Below are positions 1 to 9,388 of a stretch of DNA of 64,000 bases, piece after piece. Source of the DNA: Cesiribacteraceae bacterium YIM B00369 (GTDB lineage: Bacteria > Bacteroidota > Bacteroidia > Cytophagales > Cyclobacteriaceae). The notes under the pieces were generated by a model that was given only the letters and a program-made list of their open reading frames with translations, had not been told where the DNA came from and did not search any database. The position numbers and the translations under genes are program-made. Where the stretch lies: the NCBI GenBank assembly GCA_017948555.1, contig JAFMYY010000010.1, positions 331-64,330 on the forward strand, written 5' to 3'. Positions within the stretch are counted from its first letter, which is position 1. Each line of letters begins with the position of its first letter.

Positions 1-28
1 GTCGTTGCCATTCCCTTTACAATTACCT

Positions 29-62
29 AAACCCTTGCATCAAACGATGTGAGGGTTTTTTT
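29..62 (+). terminator. Intrinsic terminator of a gene left of the window
   Basis: The arms at 29-41 and 46-58 can pair over 13 bp, with one G-T pair, around a four-base loop. A run of seven Ts follows. It would end a plus-strand transcript that begins outside the window. What precedes it (bases 1-28) is too short to identify. Confidence 0.7.
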
Positions 63-465
63 ATGCCCTGTATAAAATCTTTACCTGTTAACGATAATTT
101 TTGTCGAAATTTAAAAGAATCTGTTTTATGGTTCTTAAATCAGGAAAAAGACCAAACCTCAGTACACTATCATAATATGGGTATAAAAGGCTACTCCCCA
201 GCTTTTCGGATTGATCGGTTATTGCGGGAGGAAAAGGTTTAACCATAATCTTAAAGCTAACCTTCTTAAAAAAAAGATGGTCCCGTAGGAGCTGATTCTG
301 CATTCCTGGCCAACCTTTATTAAAATGACACATAAGCTAATTGAAGGCAAGTCCTTACCAATTCCAATATTTGACAGGAGGATTATTTAACTTCTTCTAT
401 GGCCTCATAGGGTTACCAACACATGCAACCTTTTTGACAGACAGTTAGTGGAAAAGAAATGTTTC
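63..465. other. Intergenic stretch with no convincing gene
   Basis: About 400 bases lie between two terminators, one for each strand. A minus-strand open frame of 81 codons (88-333) is present, but it has no recognisable motif or family resemblance. I see no tRNA cloverleaf, repeat or promoter of the Bacteroidota form here. Confidence 0.5.
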
Positions 466-500
466 TAAAAAAAAGCAACACCTGACAAAAGGTATTGCTT
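466..500 (-). terminator. Terminator of the M16/porV/porU transcript
   Basis: The arms 473-482 and 491-500 pair over ten positions with one mismatch. On the minus strand they are followed by a run of U (the As at 467-474). It lies 30 bp beyond the M16 stop codon and fits as the end of that operon. Confidence 0.6.
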
Positions 501-529
501 ATATTATGATGCTAAAGGAAATTCAGGAG

Positions 530-1798
530 TTAAAGATCTCCTACAATAACAGAAAATAATTCTTCCGGTACTAAATATTTCTGAGCAAGGTACTGAAGCT
601 TATCAGCGCTTACTTCATTTATTTCATTGATGTACCTGTCGTAATAGTCCAAAGGCAGATCATTGAAATAAATGGTTTTATATTGATCAGCTATTGCAAA
701 TGGGGTATTCAGGCTTGAAAGGAAAGAACCAAGCATATAATTCTTTACGGTTTCCAGTTCCACAGGATCAACAGGAATATCTCTCAGGTTCTTTATTTGT
801 AGCAGAATTTCATCTATCGTCTGGTGGGTATATTCACCAATTACATCAGTTCCAATTACAAAATAGCCTGCTCTGCGCATAGGTACGGTATTAGAATATA
901 TGCCGTAGGTGTATCCTTTTTCCTCCCGGATGCTCTTCATCAGGCGGGAACCGAAATAACCCCCGAAAATCGTATTTAAAACTGAAAATGAAGTGTAATC
1001 CTCGTGTTGGAGATTAAACAGCATACGCCCCATCCGTATGGATGACTGGAGGCTTCCTTCCTTCCGGACAATTGCCTGGCCGGGGACAGTCTCAGGCGGT
1101 AAAGAAATATTTACTTCAGGGTTTTCTCTTACAGGGACTTCATTAAAAGCACCGGTAATTGCATTTTCAACTTCAGAGGAAACGGCACCGGAAATAATTA
1201 TTTCATAATTCAGATGAAAATTCTGCCTGAAGAAATGAAGTAAATCTGCACTGCTTATTCCATCAATATCTTCTTCCTTCAAGAAATTCCCATACGGGTG
1301 TTCAGGGAAAAGCTTATTTCTGAATTGTTTGGAGGCTACAGTTGCATTTTTACTATTGTCAACCCTTAGTTTCTGCTTCTTTATATCTTTTAATATCTCC
1401 AGTTCTTTTTCCGGAAATACAGGCTCTGTTACAATAGATTGCACTACAGGCAATAATACAGAAAGGTGTTTGCTAAGGGTATAAATTGTAATGGTTGATG
1501 TATCGAAACCAGGGGCAAGTTCAAGGTAAGCCCCATGGCTGTCCATTATAGTGGCAATTTCCTTAGCACTGTAGCGGGAACTGCCTTCAGATAACATTTT
1601 AGTTGCAAAAAATGCCTGCCCGTTTTTTTCTTCGTGAACAGTACCTCCTCTGAAGATAATTTCTATTCTGATAACCTCCTGTTTGCCTGCATTAATAATG
1701 TGTAACGGCACCCCCTTTCGAAGGTGCCGTTGTTCTGCAAGTTGCAGTTTAATATTGGTTACAGGATGATAGGTTGGTGGTGTCTTTCTATCAAGCAT
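530..1798 (-). CDS. M16-family peptidase-like protein, catalytic motif absent
   Basis: The 422-residue protein has the M16 (pitrilysin/insulinase) fold signatures: an N-terminal half with a GGTVHEEKNG-type strand and a C-terminal half with the REEKGYTYGIYS segment, which matches the conserved R-x(n)-Y region of the second M16 domain. The place where the zinc motif HxxEH should sit reads GQAFFATKML, with no histidine. This therefore resembles the non-catalytic partner of the two-subunit bacterial M16 proteases. There is no signal peptide, so it may be cytoplasmic. It follows porV by 30 bp on the same strand and is probably co-transcribed. A catalytic HxxEH partner usually sits beside such a gene, but none is visible in this window. 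Family assignment is firm; a role in T9SS is only suggested by position. Confidence 0.85.
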   Translation of the reverse strand: MLDRKTPPTYHPVTNIKLQLAEQRHLRKGVPLHIINAGKQEVIRIEIIFRGGTVHEEKNGQAFFATKMLSEGSSRYSAKEIATIMDSHGAYLELAPGFDTSTITIYTLSKHLSVLLPVVQSIVTEPVFPEKELEILKDIKKQKLRVDNSKNATVASKQFRNKLFPEHPYGNFLKEEDIDGISSADLLHFFRQNFHLNYEIIISGAVSSEVENAITGAFNEVPVRENPEVNISLPPETVPGQAIVRKEGSLQSSIRMGRMLFNLQHEDYTSFSVLNTIFGGYFGSRLMKSIREEKGYTYGIYSNTVPMRRAGYFVIGTDVIGEYTHQTIDEILLQIKNLRDIPVDPVELETVKNYMLGSFLSSLNTPFAIADQYKTIYFNDLPLDYYDRYINEINEVSADKLQYLAQKYLVPEELFSVIVGDL

Positions 1799-1828
1799 AA
1801 ATATCTTTTAGTTCTCTTATGAATCTAT

Positions 1829-2986
1829 TTACTCTGCAGTGAGGGCCTTGTTAAAGTTAATGCCTAAGGTCACCCGTAAGGTTTCTGCCAATGGGTGCTG
1901 TTGCTGTTGTGGAATCAGATAAGCAAAGTCAACAAGGAACAGCTGGTATCGCAGGCCGGCACCAATGGTGAAAAACTTACGGCCTCCTTTTTCAGCATGT
2001 TCGTAAAAATAGCCGGCACGGGCGGCAAAAAGGTCGTTGTACCAATACTCTGCACCTGCACCAATTGTAAATTCCTTCAGCTCTTCAGAAAAACCCTGAG
2101 GCGCATCTGTAAATGAGCCGAACATTCCTCTTAATAATGAAGGCTGGTTTGTTATATTGCCATTATTGTCGTATTCGTAGAGGCTGCCATTAGGGGTGGG
2201 AATCATTAGTTTATTAAAGTCCAGCGCTAATGTAAAGCTGTTATAAGGATCAAGGTTGGCTTTGTAGGCAGTTCCCAGTCGTAAGTTTGTTGGAATAAAA
2301 GATTCCTGGTCTTCACTGAGGTAGGTGATTTTATTTCCAATGTTGGATACAACAACAGCAAAGGCCAGTTCTGAATCTGTGGCATTTACCCTGAAGTCAG
2401 GGTTGTTGTAATATAAACCTATATCGGCAGCCACACTTCTTCCGGGTCTTGAATCCATAGTTCCGGCACTGGCTTCGCCGGTAAGGTCTGAATTTATAAA
2501 ACGGCCGGTAACACCCAAGCCTAAATTTTCCGATAGCTTTCTGGAGTAGCCAATATCAAAAGCCAGTTCCTGGGGTTTAAATGCTGGTTGGCTTTCATTT
2601 CCCTGCCTGTCCCTGAAAATAATTTCCCCCATATTGAAATAACGTAATGAGCCGGAAACTGCCTGTACATCATCTATTTTGTAATAACCGGACAGGTATG
2701 CAATATGCATATCGTCAAAAACTTTTCCCAACCATGGAGTGTAGGAAAAACTGAATCCAAAATCGTTTTCTATAAATGCAAGTTTACCAATATTCCAGTG
2801 GTTTGAGTTCGCGTCTGGAGAAATAGCTCCGCCAACATCACCCATGGCGCCACTCCTCGCATCAGGGGCAATCATTAAAAAGGGAACAGCAGGTGTTAAT
2901 GCCCTCATAGTGGTATCCTGGCCTAGTTGTGCGAGGGCAGGTACAGTTAAGAAAACAGACAGGACTACAACAATTAAACTACGCAT
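1829..2986 (-). CDS. porV: Type IX secretion system outer-membrane shuttle PorV
   Basis: The 385-residue protein begins with a signal peptide ending near ALAQ. It continues with the conserved PorV start: PFLMIAPDARSGAMGDVG and then a segment on solution placement in the barrel (SPDANSNHWN). The rest alternates aromatic and polar residues, as in a 14-stranded FadL-type outer-membrane barrel, and length matches the PorV/LptO family. In studied Bacteroidota, PorV collects T9SS cargo from the SprA translocon and delivers it to the sortase PorU. The gene lies 46 bp after porU on the same strand, which is the conserved pairing. The M16-like gene follows at 30 bp. Confidence 0.95.
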   Translation of the reverse strand: MRSLIVVVLSVFLTVPALAQLGQDTTMRALTPAVPFLMIAPDARSGAMGDVGGAISPDANSNHWNIGKLAFIENDFGFSFSYTPWLGKVFDDMHIAYLSGYYKIDDVQAVSGSLRYFNMGEIIFRDRQGNESQPAFKPQELAFDIGYSRKLSENLGLGVTGRFINSDLTGEASAGTMDSRPGRSVAADIGLYYNNPDFRVNATDSELAFAVVVSNIGNKITYLSEDQESFIPTNLRLGTAYKANLDPYNSFTLALDFNKLMIPTPNGSLYEYDNNGNITNQPSLLRGMFGSFTDAPQGFSEELKEFTIGAGAEYWYNDLFAARAGYFYEHAEKGGRKFFTIGAGLRYQLFLVDFAYLIPQQQQHPLAETLRVTLGINFNKALTAE

Positions 2987-3032
2987 TTCTCTAATTTATG
3001 GTAATGGATAAAATATGATTCAATTTAGGTAT

Positions 3033-6000
3033 TTAATTCAAAATTACTAATTTTTCTGTTCTTTCCGCTCTGCTTCCATCTGTTAAAGAACGTAACACAA
3101 CTTTAAAAAGATATATACCCGGAGTTAACTTTCTGCCATTACGGCTTCCGTCCCATTCTTCAAATTCCAGCTTACGAAGGCTCTGCGGGAATATCTGGTT
3201 TTGCTTACTCACCAGTTGCCCGGCCAGATTATAAATGAAAAGGTCTGCTTCAATATCTTCCCCGGCCCTGCTATGCTCTGCCTCAATGCGTGTGTAATCC
3301 CTGAAAGGATTGGGCGAATTATATGCCTTATATACCTGAAAATCATTTTTTCCACTCACAATAAATTCAATAGTGCTCTTGCTGATGTTGTTGTAAGAGT
3401 CCCTTGCAGTTAATGTAAGGGTGTGAGGTCCGGGCAGGAGAACTTCCAGCGGGTACTTTAGGCTTCCACTGGTATAAGAACCCATGTCAGAAAAATAATA
3501 ATCATTTAACTCAAAGGTTGTTTTTCCATCCAAGGTTGCAACTATTCCTCCATCTACTCCATTGCTCATAATGTTAATACCATTTTCATCCCGGAGGTAA
3601 GCGATTAAAGTACTCTTTTGTCCCACCTTTTCACCGTTAACGAAAGTAGTATCATTTAAATACAACTTCACCCGGGGGGGGTGTGAGTCTCCCCCGGCTG
3701 ACTTGCTGCTTCCACCAATCATAAAATCAGAATAATAACCGACTGCATCCAGCTGACGGGTGGTATCTGTTGCATATAAACTTACTTTTCCACTGCCATA
3801 ATTATAAGCAATGCTTTTAGGGACTACAAAACTGAATGCAAAATCGCCTTGTTCCACCTTTACTTTCCCTCTGAAAATAACCTTGTTCCGGATGTTAAAA
3901 AGCATTTTCGGTGCTTTTGGGTCTATCGTTTCGTATGGGTGCGGCTTTTCATAAACAACAGCCTCCATTATTCCATTGAAAGAAGGATCTGCCTGTCCGG
4001 CCGGGCTCATTACAGATCCAATTGCTTTTACAGTTTCAAAAGCTCCGAGAGTATCTGCTTTTTCGCCGCTGCTCTCATACTGAAGTTCCTGTAAATGGAT
4101 TTCATTGACCGGGTAGGCCATTTTCATTGATGGATCGCCCAGTAACAGGAAGTTCCTGTTCACCACACCTGTAGATTCAACTCCCTTATTTTTTGTAAGC
4201 CGTATAATATCGCCCAGGCTGTTATTGATGTTGGAACCGGATGGGAGGGCATACTCATAAAATGCACTGTTAATTTCGAAATTTGTATGCGAATAAACAG
4301 GCCGGGAAGCAGTTACTAATCCAATTGCTCCACCTTCAGGGTGCAGTAATAAATGTTCGGCCCCGCTGGTAAGCTTATTGTCATGCTGCCCGAACTCACA
4401 GGTGGCAGTAACAAAGAGAGAGAGTTTGTTTTTGTTGGTCCACGTATCAATAATAGGTTTCGTAATAATATTTTCTTCAGTAAGAATATCGTACCTGCCG
4501 TGGCCTGTGTAGTTTACAAATAAGGCTCCTTTATCAATTGCATTGTTAATTGCTTTAACTGCCGCAGGGGAAGACTCCCCGCTTGCAAGAGCCACCTGAG
4601 GATAGGCTCCAAGGTAAATTTTATTGATATTAGCGGCAGGCCAGTTTTTTTCTGTTATTTCCGATAATTTTTCTGCATCACGATGGTGTACATTTCCGTC
4701 TTCATCATCCGCAATGAACAAAATAGAATTCCGCCAACTGCCTGAGGTAGCAGAAAGGTCCTCATACCGGATGAGTTTGTCAACCATTTGTTTTGCTTCT
4801 TTTGCATTTTTGGCAGGCAAGCGGCCAATGCCAATTTCCAGAGAGTGACTTACATCGTTAATTTCTTCCCAGCTTCCTTCATCCTTTTCAAGGAAACCAT
4901 AATAATCATCAGATGTATAACTGAAAATAGGGTGTGTGGAATTATATGATTCGTATACCGGCACAAGATTATAATCCGGGTTATTACGCTTTTTATAATC
5001 ATATGAGCCCCGGCCAAAAAGCAGCAGATAACGCAATCTGCCACTTCCTTCATATAAGAAGCGCATATAATCCCTTATAGCAGTAATATCCTGTGCTCCG
5101 GACGAAAACTCGTTGTAAATTTGCTCAGGACTAACCACTTTAATTTTCAAACCCTGTGTTTGCTGCCGGAATGCAGCCAGGCGGTTAGCCTCCGGTGCCA
5201 GGGCAGGGGGAGCGATAATTACAAATTCAGGAGAAGTATCACTTCTGAGGTTCTGATTTGCTATCTTTCTTATACTTTGGGGTTCAGTCACATCTTCGGG
5301 CCTGAAAGCAACAAATTCTTTTAAAGCCCCGGTTGTGGTGCCAAAGGATAATATGTTCCCCGAAATGCCGGCCTCCTGAATGCGTGGTTGCTGAGGATTT
5401 GTGAGGTCCCACACCAGAATGCCAGTGGTTGCTCCGCCAATTTCAAAGCGGGCCTTGTCGTGCTGTAAACTTTCAGAGGAGCGGAAGAAAAGGGGGATGC
5501 CTGTTTCAGGTCTGTATTCCAGCATGCATTTTGCCGACACAGTAATATAATCCAAGTAAGCAGCATTGCTGGTGGAGGAGCGGCCCTGGTAATCAATCCG
5601 GACAGATAGTTTGTCAAGTGATCCCAGATTGCCGGTGTTTACCTGATCTGTCTGCTCTTTAATTCTCCCTTTTTCTGCGTACAGATTTCTTTGCGAGAAG
5701 TTTGAGGCAGGCAGCTGAACGGTTTGAGCAACAAAATTATTTACGCTTACAGTAAATACAGAAGGAACAGAGTCGGTGCCAACAAAGGCTGAGCTTACTG
5801 TCAGAGTGCTGTTTGGTAAAATATTATAAAGGGGGTACTGGTGAACAGGGGTTGATGTGCCTGCAGCCGGCGGATATGTTTGAGAAAAGTTACCTGTAAA
5901 ATCCTGTCCGAACCAGCGGCGCCCTGAATTCAGCAGATTTATATTATCTTCTTCAAAAGCAAAAAAACCGTCATATTCCCGGATTACAGGATTGCTGACG

Positions 6001-6494
6001 GCTAAATTTGCAGAAGAGGAAACACGTTTCCCTTTTTCTGATCCGACAGTGATGAAATAAAAAACAGTATCGGAATATACGTTTTTTTCGTAATCAAACT
6101 GATTATTTTCGGGGTTGAACCTTATCTTATCCGGACCCTGCCCATAAAACAGAATATAATCCTGAGGATTAAACTGCCCATCCTGCTCACCGGAAACAAA
6201 GACAGCATTTTCCTGAAGCCCGTCAGACCGGGGCTGGTCGTTTGCCTGTGGAAGCATTCCGCCCCCCTGCCCGAATATCCGTATGTTTTGAGGATTGGTG
6301 GTACTGCCGACAACTCCATGGTTCTGAAGGTATTGAAAGGAAAGTTTGTATATCCCTTCTTTAGTAATGCCTATTTTATACCACTGGCCCTCTGCAAGAG
6401 GAGAATTGTTTTGTGCTGCTGCTGTTGAGTAAAGAGCAAATATCAGCAACAAAAACAATGATGCACAGCAGTCCTTAAAGAACCGTGGATACAT
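3033..6494 (-). CDS. porU: Type IX secretion system sortase PorU
   Basis: The 1,153-residue protein has an N-terminal signal peptide, a long beta-rich N-terminal part, a peptidase C25 (gingipain-type) domain at roughly residues 420-790, and a C-terminal region with the NSPNPFRDYTRIE and GIYLFKVVL motifs of a sorting-domain-like fold. The catalytic pair is visible: His665 in NYTGHG and Cys699 in TATCEFG. PorU cleaves the C-terminal signal of T9SS clients at the cell surface and links them to anionic lipopolysaccharide. porV follows 46 bp downstream. In Flavobacterium, gldJ lies upstream of porU; here the upstream gene is pssA, 362 bp away, so gldJ is not at this locus. Confidence 0.95.
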   Translation of the reverse strand: MYPRFFKDCCASLFLLLIFALYSTAAAQNNSPLAEGQWYKIGITKEGIYKLSFQYLQNHGVVGSTTNPQNIRIFGQGGGMLPQANDQPRSDGLQENAVFVSGEQDGQFNPQDYILFYGQGPDKIRFNPENNQFDYEKNVYSDTVFYFITVGSEKGKRVSSSANLAVSNPVIREYDGFFAFEEDNINLLNSGRRWFGQDFTGNFSQTYPPAAGTSTPVHQYPLYNILPNSTLTVSSAFVGTDSVPSVFTVSVNNFVAQTVQLPASNFSQRNLYAEKGRIKEQTDQVNTGNLGSLDKLSVRIDYQGRSSTSNAAYLDYITVSAKCMLEYRPETGIPLFFRSSESLQHDKARFEIGGATTGILVWDLTNPQQPRIQEAGISGNILSFGTTTGALKEFVAFRPEDVTEPQSIRKIANQNLRSDTSPEFVIIAPPALAPEANRLAAFRQQTQGLKIKVVSPEQIYNEFSSGAQDITAIRDYMRFLYEGSGRLRYLLLFGRGSYDYKKRNNPDYNLVPVYESYNSTHPIFSYTSDDYYGFLEKDEGSWEEINDVSHSLEIGIGRLPAKNAKEAKQMVDKLIRYEDLSATSGSWRNSILFIADDEDGNVHHRDAEKLSEITEKNWPAANINKIYLGAYPQVALASGESSPAAVKAINNAIDKGALFVNYTGHGRYDILTEENIITKPIIDTWTNKNKLSLFVTATCEFGQHDNKLTSGAEHLLLHPEGGAIGLVTASRPVYSHTNFEINSAFYEYALPSGSNINNSLGDIIRLTKNKGVESTGVVNRNFLLLGDPSMKMAYPVNEIHLQELQYESSGEKADTLGAFETVKAIGSVMSPAGQADPSFNGIMEAVVYEKPHPYETIDPKAPKMLFNIRNKVIFRGKVKVEQGDFAFSFVVPKSIAYNYGSGKVSLYATDTTRQLDAVGYYSDFMIGGSSKSAGGDSHPPRVKLYLNDTTFVNGEKVGQKSTLIAYLRDENGINIMSNGVDGGIVATLDGKTTFELNDYYFSDMGSYTSGSLKYPLEVLLPGPHTLTLTARDSYNNISKSTIEFIVSGKNDFQVYKAYNSPNPFRDYTRIEAEHSRAGEDIEADLFIYNLAGQLVSKQNQIFPQSLRKLEFEEWDGSRNGRKLTPGIYLFKVVLRSLTDGSRAERTEKLVILN

Positions 6495-6856
6495 AAAGAT
6501 TTTACTTATAAGGTAATAAAATACTAATTGTAATAACGCTACAACAGTGCATTATATTGAAAGTTCCCGAAAGCAAATTTGAGGAAAAGTGGAAAATTTT
6601 ATTGATATTCAATAATTTCAAAGGGTAATTCTCCCCCTGCAGGTGTTGAGGTGTTGCCATATACTCGTGGCATATTGCATCCTCAGCATGTCCTGTAACT
6701 GCTTCTTTCCTCATCTGCTTCGGGCCAGGCTTAAAATGCCTGCTAATGCAAAAATGCACGATTCCTTCTTTACCGGAATCGGGAGTTTCGGATTTATGGT
6801 TGACCGCGGCAGGCAAGGGATTTTTATTTCACATGTGATCCGTTTTTCTTTAACTT
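6495..6856. other. Spacer between porU and pssA, no supported gene
   Basis: Small open frames exist on both strands (minus 6502-6816, plus 6643-6873) and overlap each other almost completely. Neither has recognisable motifs. The stretch probably holds the porU promoter, but I could not find a clean CAAAnnTA box: the closest, at 6619-6627, has one base too many. Confidence 0.4.
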
Positions 6857-7540
6857 TTAATCTTTTCTGTTAAAAAGAGATAGTAAAATGTAAAGAATAA
6901 TTATTAATGGTATAGCAACAAATTTGAGTAAAATTATTAAAACCAGCGAAGCAATAAGAAAAATATATTTCAGCTTATTGTCCTGCCACTTAAAACTTTT
7001 GAACTTGAGGGCAAACAGCGGCAGTTCGGCCACTAACAGGAACGATAATGTAAATGAGCAGACGATTAAAAACCATGGATTACTGATGAACTCAAGCGGG
7101 AGACCGGAGTACTCCAGAATTAAAGGAAAAGCACTTATAAACAGTGCGTTTGCAGGAGTAGGTAAACCAATAAAACTGGTAGTCTGGCGGGTATCCACAT
7201 TAAACTTTGCAAGGCGTAAGGCAGAAAATACGGCAATTACAAAAGCCAGATAAGGAACCCAGAAAGGGAGTTCATTTTCCTGAAGCATGTTAAATACCAT
7301 TGCCGAGGGTAAAAAGCCAAAAGTCACCATATCGGCCAGTGAATCCAGTTCGCCACCAATAGGGGAGCTTACATTGAGAAGGCGGGCAGCAAAACCATCA
7401 AAAAAATCAAAAATAGCAGCCAGCCAGATCATGTAGGTTGCCAGAGCAAGCTGTCCTTCAAAAGCAGCAGCCACTCCCACGCAACCGCTGATTAAATTGC
7501 AGCAGGTGATGGCGTTCGGAATATGTTTTTTAATATTCAA
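6857..7540 (-). CDS. pssA: CDP-diacylglycerol--serine O-phosphatidyltransferase
   Basis: This 227-residue integral membrane protein makes phosphatidylserine from CDP-diacylglycerol and serine, the first step towards phosphatidylethanolamine. The full CDP-alcohol phosphatidyltransferase signature DG-x2-AR-x8-G-x3-D-x3-D is present, with D48, G49, A52, R53, G62, D66 and D70. About six to seven hydrophobic segments follow. The best start is a TTG codon, giving the typical N-terminus (M)NIKKHIPN; no ATG lies nearby in frame. It sits 61 bp downstream of the hydrolase gene on the same strand. I assign the serine-specific form from the N-terminus and context; other CDP-alcohol transferases are less likely. 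Confidence 0.9.
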   Translation of the reverse strand: MNIKKHIPNAITCCNLISGCVGVAAAFEGQLALATYMIWLAAIFDFFDGFAARLLNVSSPIGGELDSLADMVTFGFLPSAMVFNMLQENELPFWVPYLAFVIAVFSALRLAKFNVDTRQTTSFIGLPTPANALFISAFPLILEYSGLPLEFISNPWFLIVCSFTLSFLLVAELPLFALKFKSFKWQDNKLKYIFLIASLVLIILLKFVAIPLIIILYILLSLFNRKD

Positions 7541-7601
7541 TTAAATTAACCTTGAGTGGTGGAATGACAGAACAGAATGTTAGATGGAGTTCTGTTCTTC
7601 A

Positions 7602-8243
7602 TTATTTTAAAAAAGGATTATGTTTCTTTTCGTGGCCTATAGTGGTTTCAGGTCCGTGCCCGCAGTATACGACGGTTTCGTCAGGCAAACTAAATAATTT
7701 GCTGCGGATGCTGCGGATCAGGGTATCAAAGTCGCCTCCGGGCAGGTCTGTGCGGCCTATACTCCCCCGGAAGAGGCAGTCGCCGTTAATAACAAAATTT
7801 TGCTCTTTATTATAAAAGGCGATATGGCCGGGGGCATGGCCGGGAACAAATAAAACTTCCATGCTTGAATTTCCCAGCATGATGGTATCGCCTTCTTTGA
7901 TGAAATGATCTGCCTCAGCCGGACGGTATTGAGGAAAGCCATATACCGAAGCATATGTTTCCACTGAACGAAGGGTGGCTGCATCTTCGCTGCCAATATA
8001 TAATTCCACGCCAAATTTTTCCTTTACCCAGGCATTGCCCAATACATGATCGATGTGGCCATGCGTATTGAGCAATTTAATTACCTTTAACTTTTTAGAG
8101 GATACAAAAGCGGCGAGTTCCTCCTTTTCCTCATTGCTATAGCAGCCCGGATCTATAATGACTGCTTCCATGCTTTCTGTATCATGGAGTACGTATGTGT
8201 TTTCAGAAAACGGGTTAAAAGTAAAATATTTTATCTCTGTCAT
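7602..8243 (-). CDS. Metallo-beta-lactamase-fold hydrolase (glyoxalase II-like)
   Basis: The 213-residue protein has the metal motif THGHIDH (His61, His63, Asp65, His66), a later PGHAPGH histidine, GDCLFRGSIGRTDLPGG, and a final YCGHGPETT histidine. This is the YcbL/glyoxalase-II-like group. Substrates in this group are glutathione or bacillithiol thioesters, or others; the sequence does not decide. I chose the ATG at 8243, preceded by AAAAGG, over a TTG 18 bp upstream. The gene diverges from the FAD oxidoreductase gene across a 70-bp intergenic region, and pssA follows. Confidence 0.85.
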   Translation of the reverse strand: MTEIKYFTFNPFSENTYVLHDTESMEAVIIDPGCYSNEEKEELAAFVSSKKLKVIKLLNTHGHIDHVLGNAWVKEKFGVELYIGSEDAATLRSVETYASVYGFPQYRPAEADHFIKEGDTIMLGNSSMEVLFVPGHAPGHIAFYNKEQNFVINGDCLFRGSIGRTDLPGGDFDTLIRSIRSKLFSLPDETVVYCGHGPETTIGHEKKHNPFLK

Positions 8244-8313
8244 GCCTTTTCTTTTTTGCAAAAATGTATGAATAATCTACAATATTCAATAATCTATTGT
8301 TTTATTTGGAAGT

Positions 8314-9366
8314 ATGAACGTTGATTATCTTATAATAGGGCAGGGCATTGCAGGCTCTGTTCTTTCTTTTAGCCTCATGGAGGCTGGCAGTAAAGTAATG
8401 GTATTAGGTAAGCAGGGGCTTACCGTTTCCAGCGAGGTGGCGGCTGGCTTATTTAATCCTGTTACAGGACGTAAAATGGTAAAAACCTGGAATGCCGATG
8501 CTGTTTTCAGCCATATAGAACCCGTGTACCGCCGGATGGAGCAACTTTCAGGGGCTGAATTCCTTTTTTCTGTTCCTATTTACAGACCCTTTACCGATAC
8601 TGCTGAACAAAACGACTGGTATGGAAAACAGGCGGAACCTGCCTATGCAAATTATATTAAAGAGGTGTTTGATAAACCTCAGCAGCTCCCGCACGTGAAG
8701 AACCCTTATGGTGGAATTTTGCTGCAACAGGCGGGCTGGCTGGATATTCCTGCTATGCTTTTGGCATGGAGAAATTATTTGCTTGCAGAAAACAGCTTCC
8801 GGGAAGAGACATTTGAAGAAGATAGCCTGCAGGTTTATGAAGATGGCATCAGCTACAAGGATATAAAAGCAAAAAAAATTATTTACTGTAACGGTAACCG
8901 GATACTCAATAGCAGGTACTGGAGTTGGGTGCCACTGCGGCCTGTAAAAGGGGAGGTGCTCTTATTGAAATCCGGAGTTGAGCTGGAGTGGATTATTAAC
9001 CGGGGCGTTTTTTTACTCCCTCTTGGCAATGGTACCTGGAAACTGGGCTCAACATACGACCAGCGTGACCTTTCACTTAGCCCGACTGAGGCGGCTAAAC
9101 AGGATATGCTGGAAAGGCTGCAAAGTCTTGTTGATATACCATTCGAAGTTATCGGGCATAGGGCTGGCATAAGGCCCGCAACTAAAGACCGGCGGCCGGT
9201 GGCAGGAACCCATCCAAAACACAAACCTTTACTTATTTTTAATGGTTTAGGAACCAAGGGTGTAAGTCTGGCCCCTTATTGCGCAGGATCTTTTGTAAAT
9301 AACCTTCTGCTGAACAAGGAATTGTCACCGGAAATAAATATTGAAAGGTTTTTTTCGTTATCTTAA
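8314..9366 (+). CDS. FAD-dependent oxidoreductase, D-amino-acid-oxidase (DAO) family
   Basis: The 350-residue protein opens with YLIIGQGIAGSVLSFSLMEAG, the GxGxxG dinucleotide-binding fold. It ends with the DAO-family FAD segment GHRAGIRPATKDRRPVAG and NGLGTKGVSLAPY. The central RPVKGEVLLL motif is also typical. It probably oxidises an amine or amino acid, but the substrate cannot be read from the sequence. No signal peptide, so cytoplasmic. The TolB-like gene starts 22 bp after the stop codon, so the two are probably co-transcribed. Confidence 0.85.
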   Translation: MNVDYLIIGQGIAGSVLSFSLMEAGSKVMVLGKQGLTVSSEVAAGLFNPVTGRKMVKTWNADAVFSHIEPVYRRMEQLSGAEFLFSVPIYRPFTDTAEQNDWYGKQAEPAYANYIKEVFDKPQQLPHVKNPYGGILLQQAGWLDIPAMLLAWRNYLLAENSFREETFEEDSLQVYEDGISYKDIKAKKIIYCNGNRILNSRYWSWVPLRPVKGEVLLLKSGVELEWIINRGVFLLPLGNGTWKLGSTYDQRDLSLSPTEAAKQDMLERLQSLVDIPFEVIGHRAGIRPATKDRRPVAGTHPKHKPLLIFNGLGTKGVSLAPYCAGSFVNNLLLNKELSPEINIERFFSLS

Positions 9367-9388
9367 ACAAGAGAAATAAAAATATTAC

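Noticed and set aside
88-333. Minus-strand open frame of 81 codons
   Set aside because: No motif, no family resemblance, no promoter or ribosome binding site; sits between two terminators facing different genes.
6502-6873. Overlapping open frames on both strands between porU and pssA
   Set aside because: They cover nearly the same DNA on opposite strands and neither product has recognisable features, so at most one could be real and neither is supported.
7569-7598. Hairpin AGAACAGAA/TTCTGTTCT between the hydrolase and pssA as a terminator
   Set aside because: No U tract follows on the minus strand and the two genes are only 61 bp apart; may be a weak mRNA stem only.
8244-8261. TTG start six codons upstream in the metallo-hydrolase gene
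   Set aside because: The ATG at 8243 has a purine-rich site just before it and gives the typical MTEIKYFTFN start.
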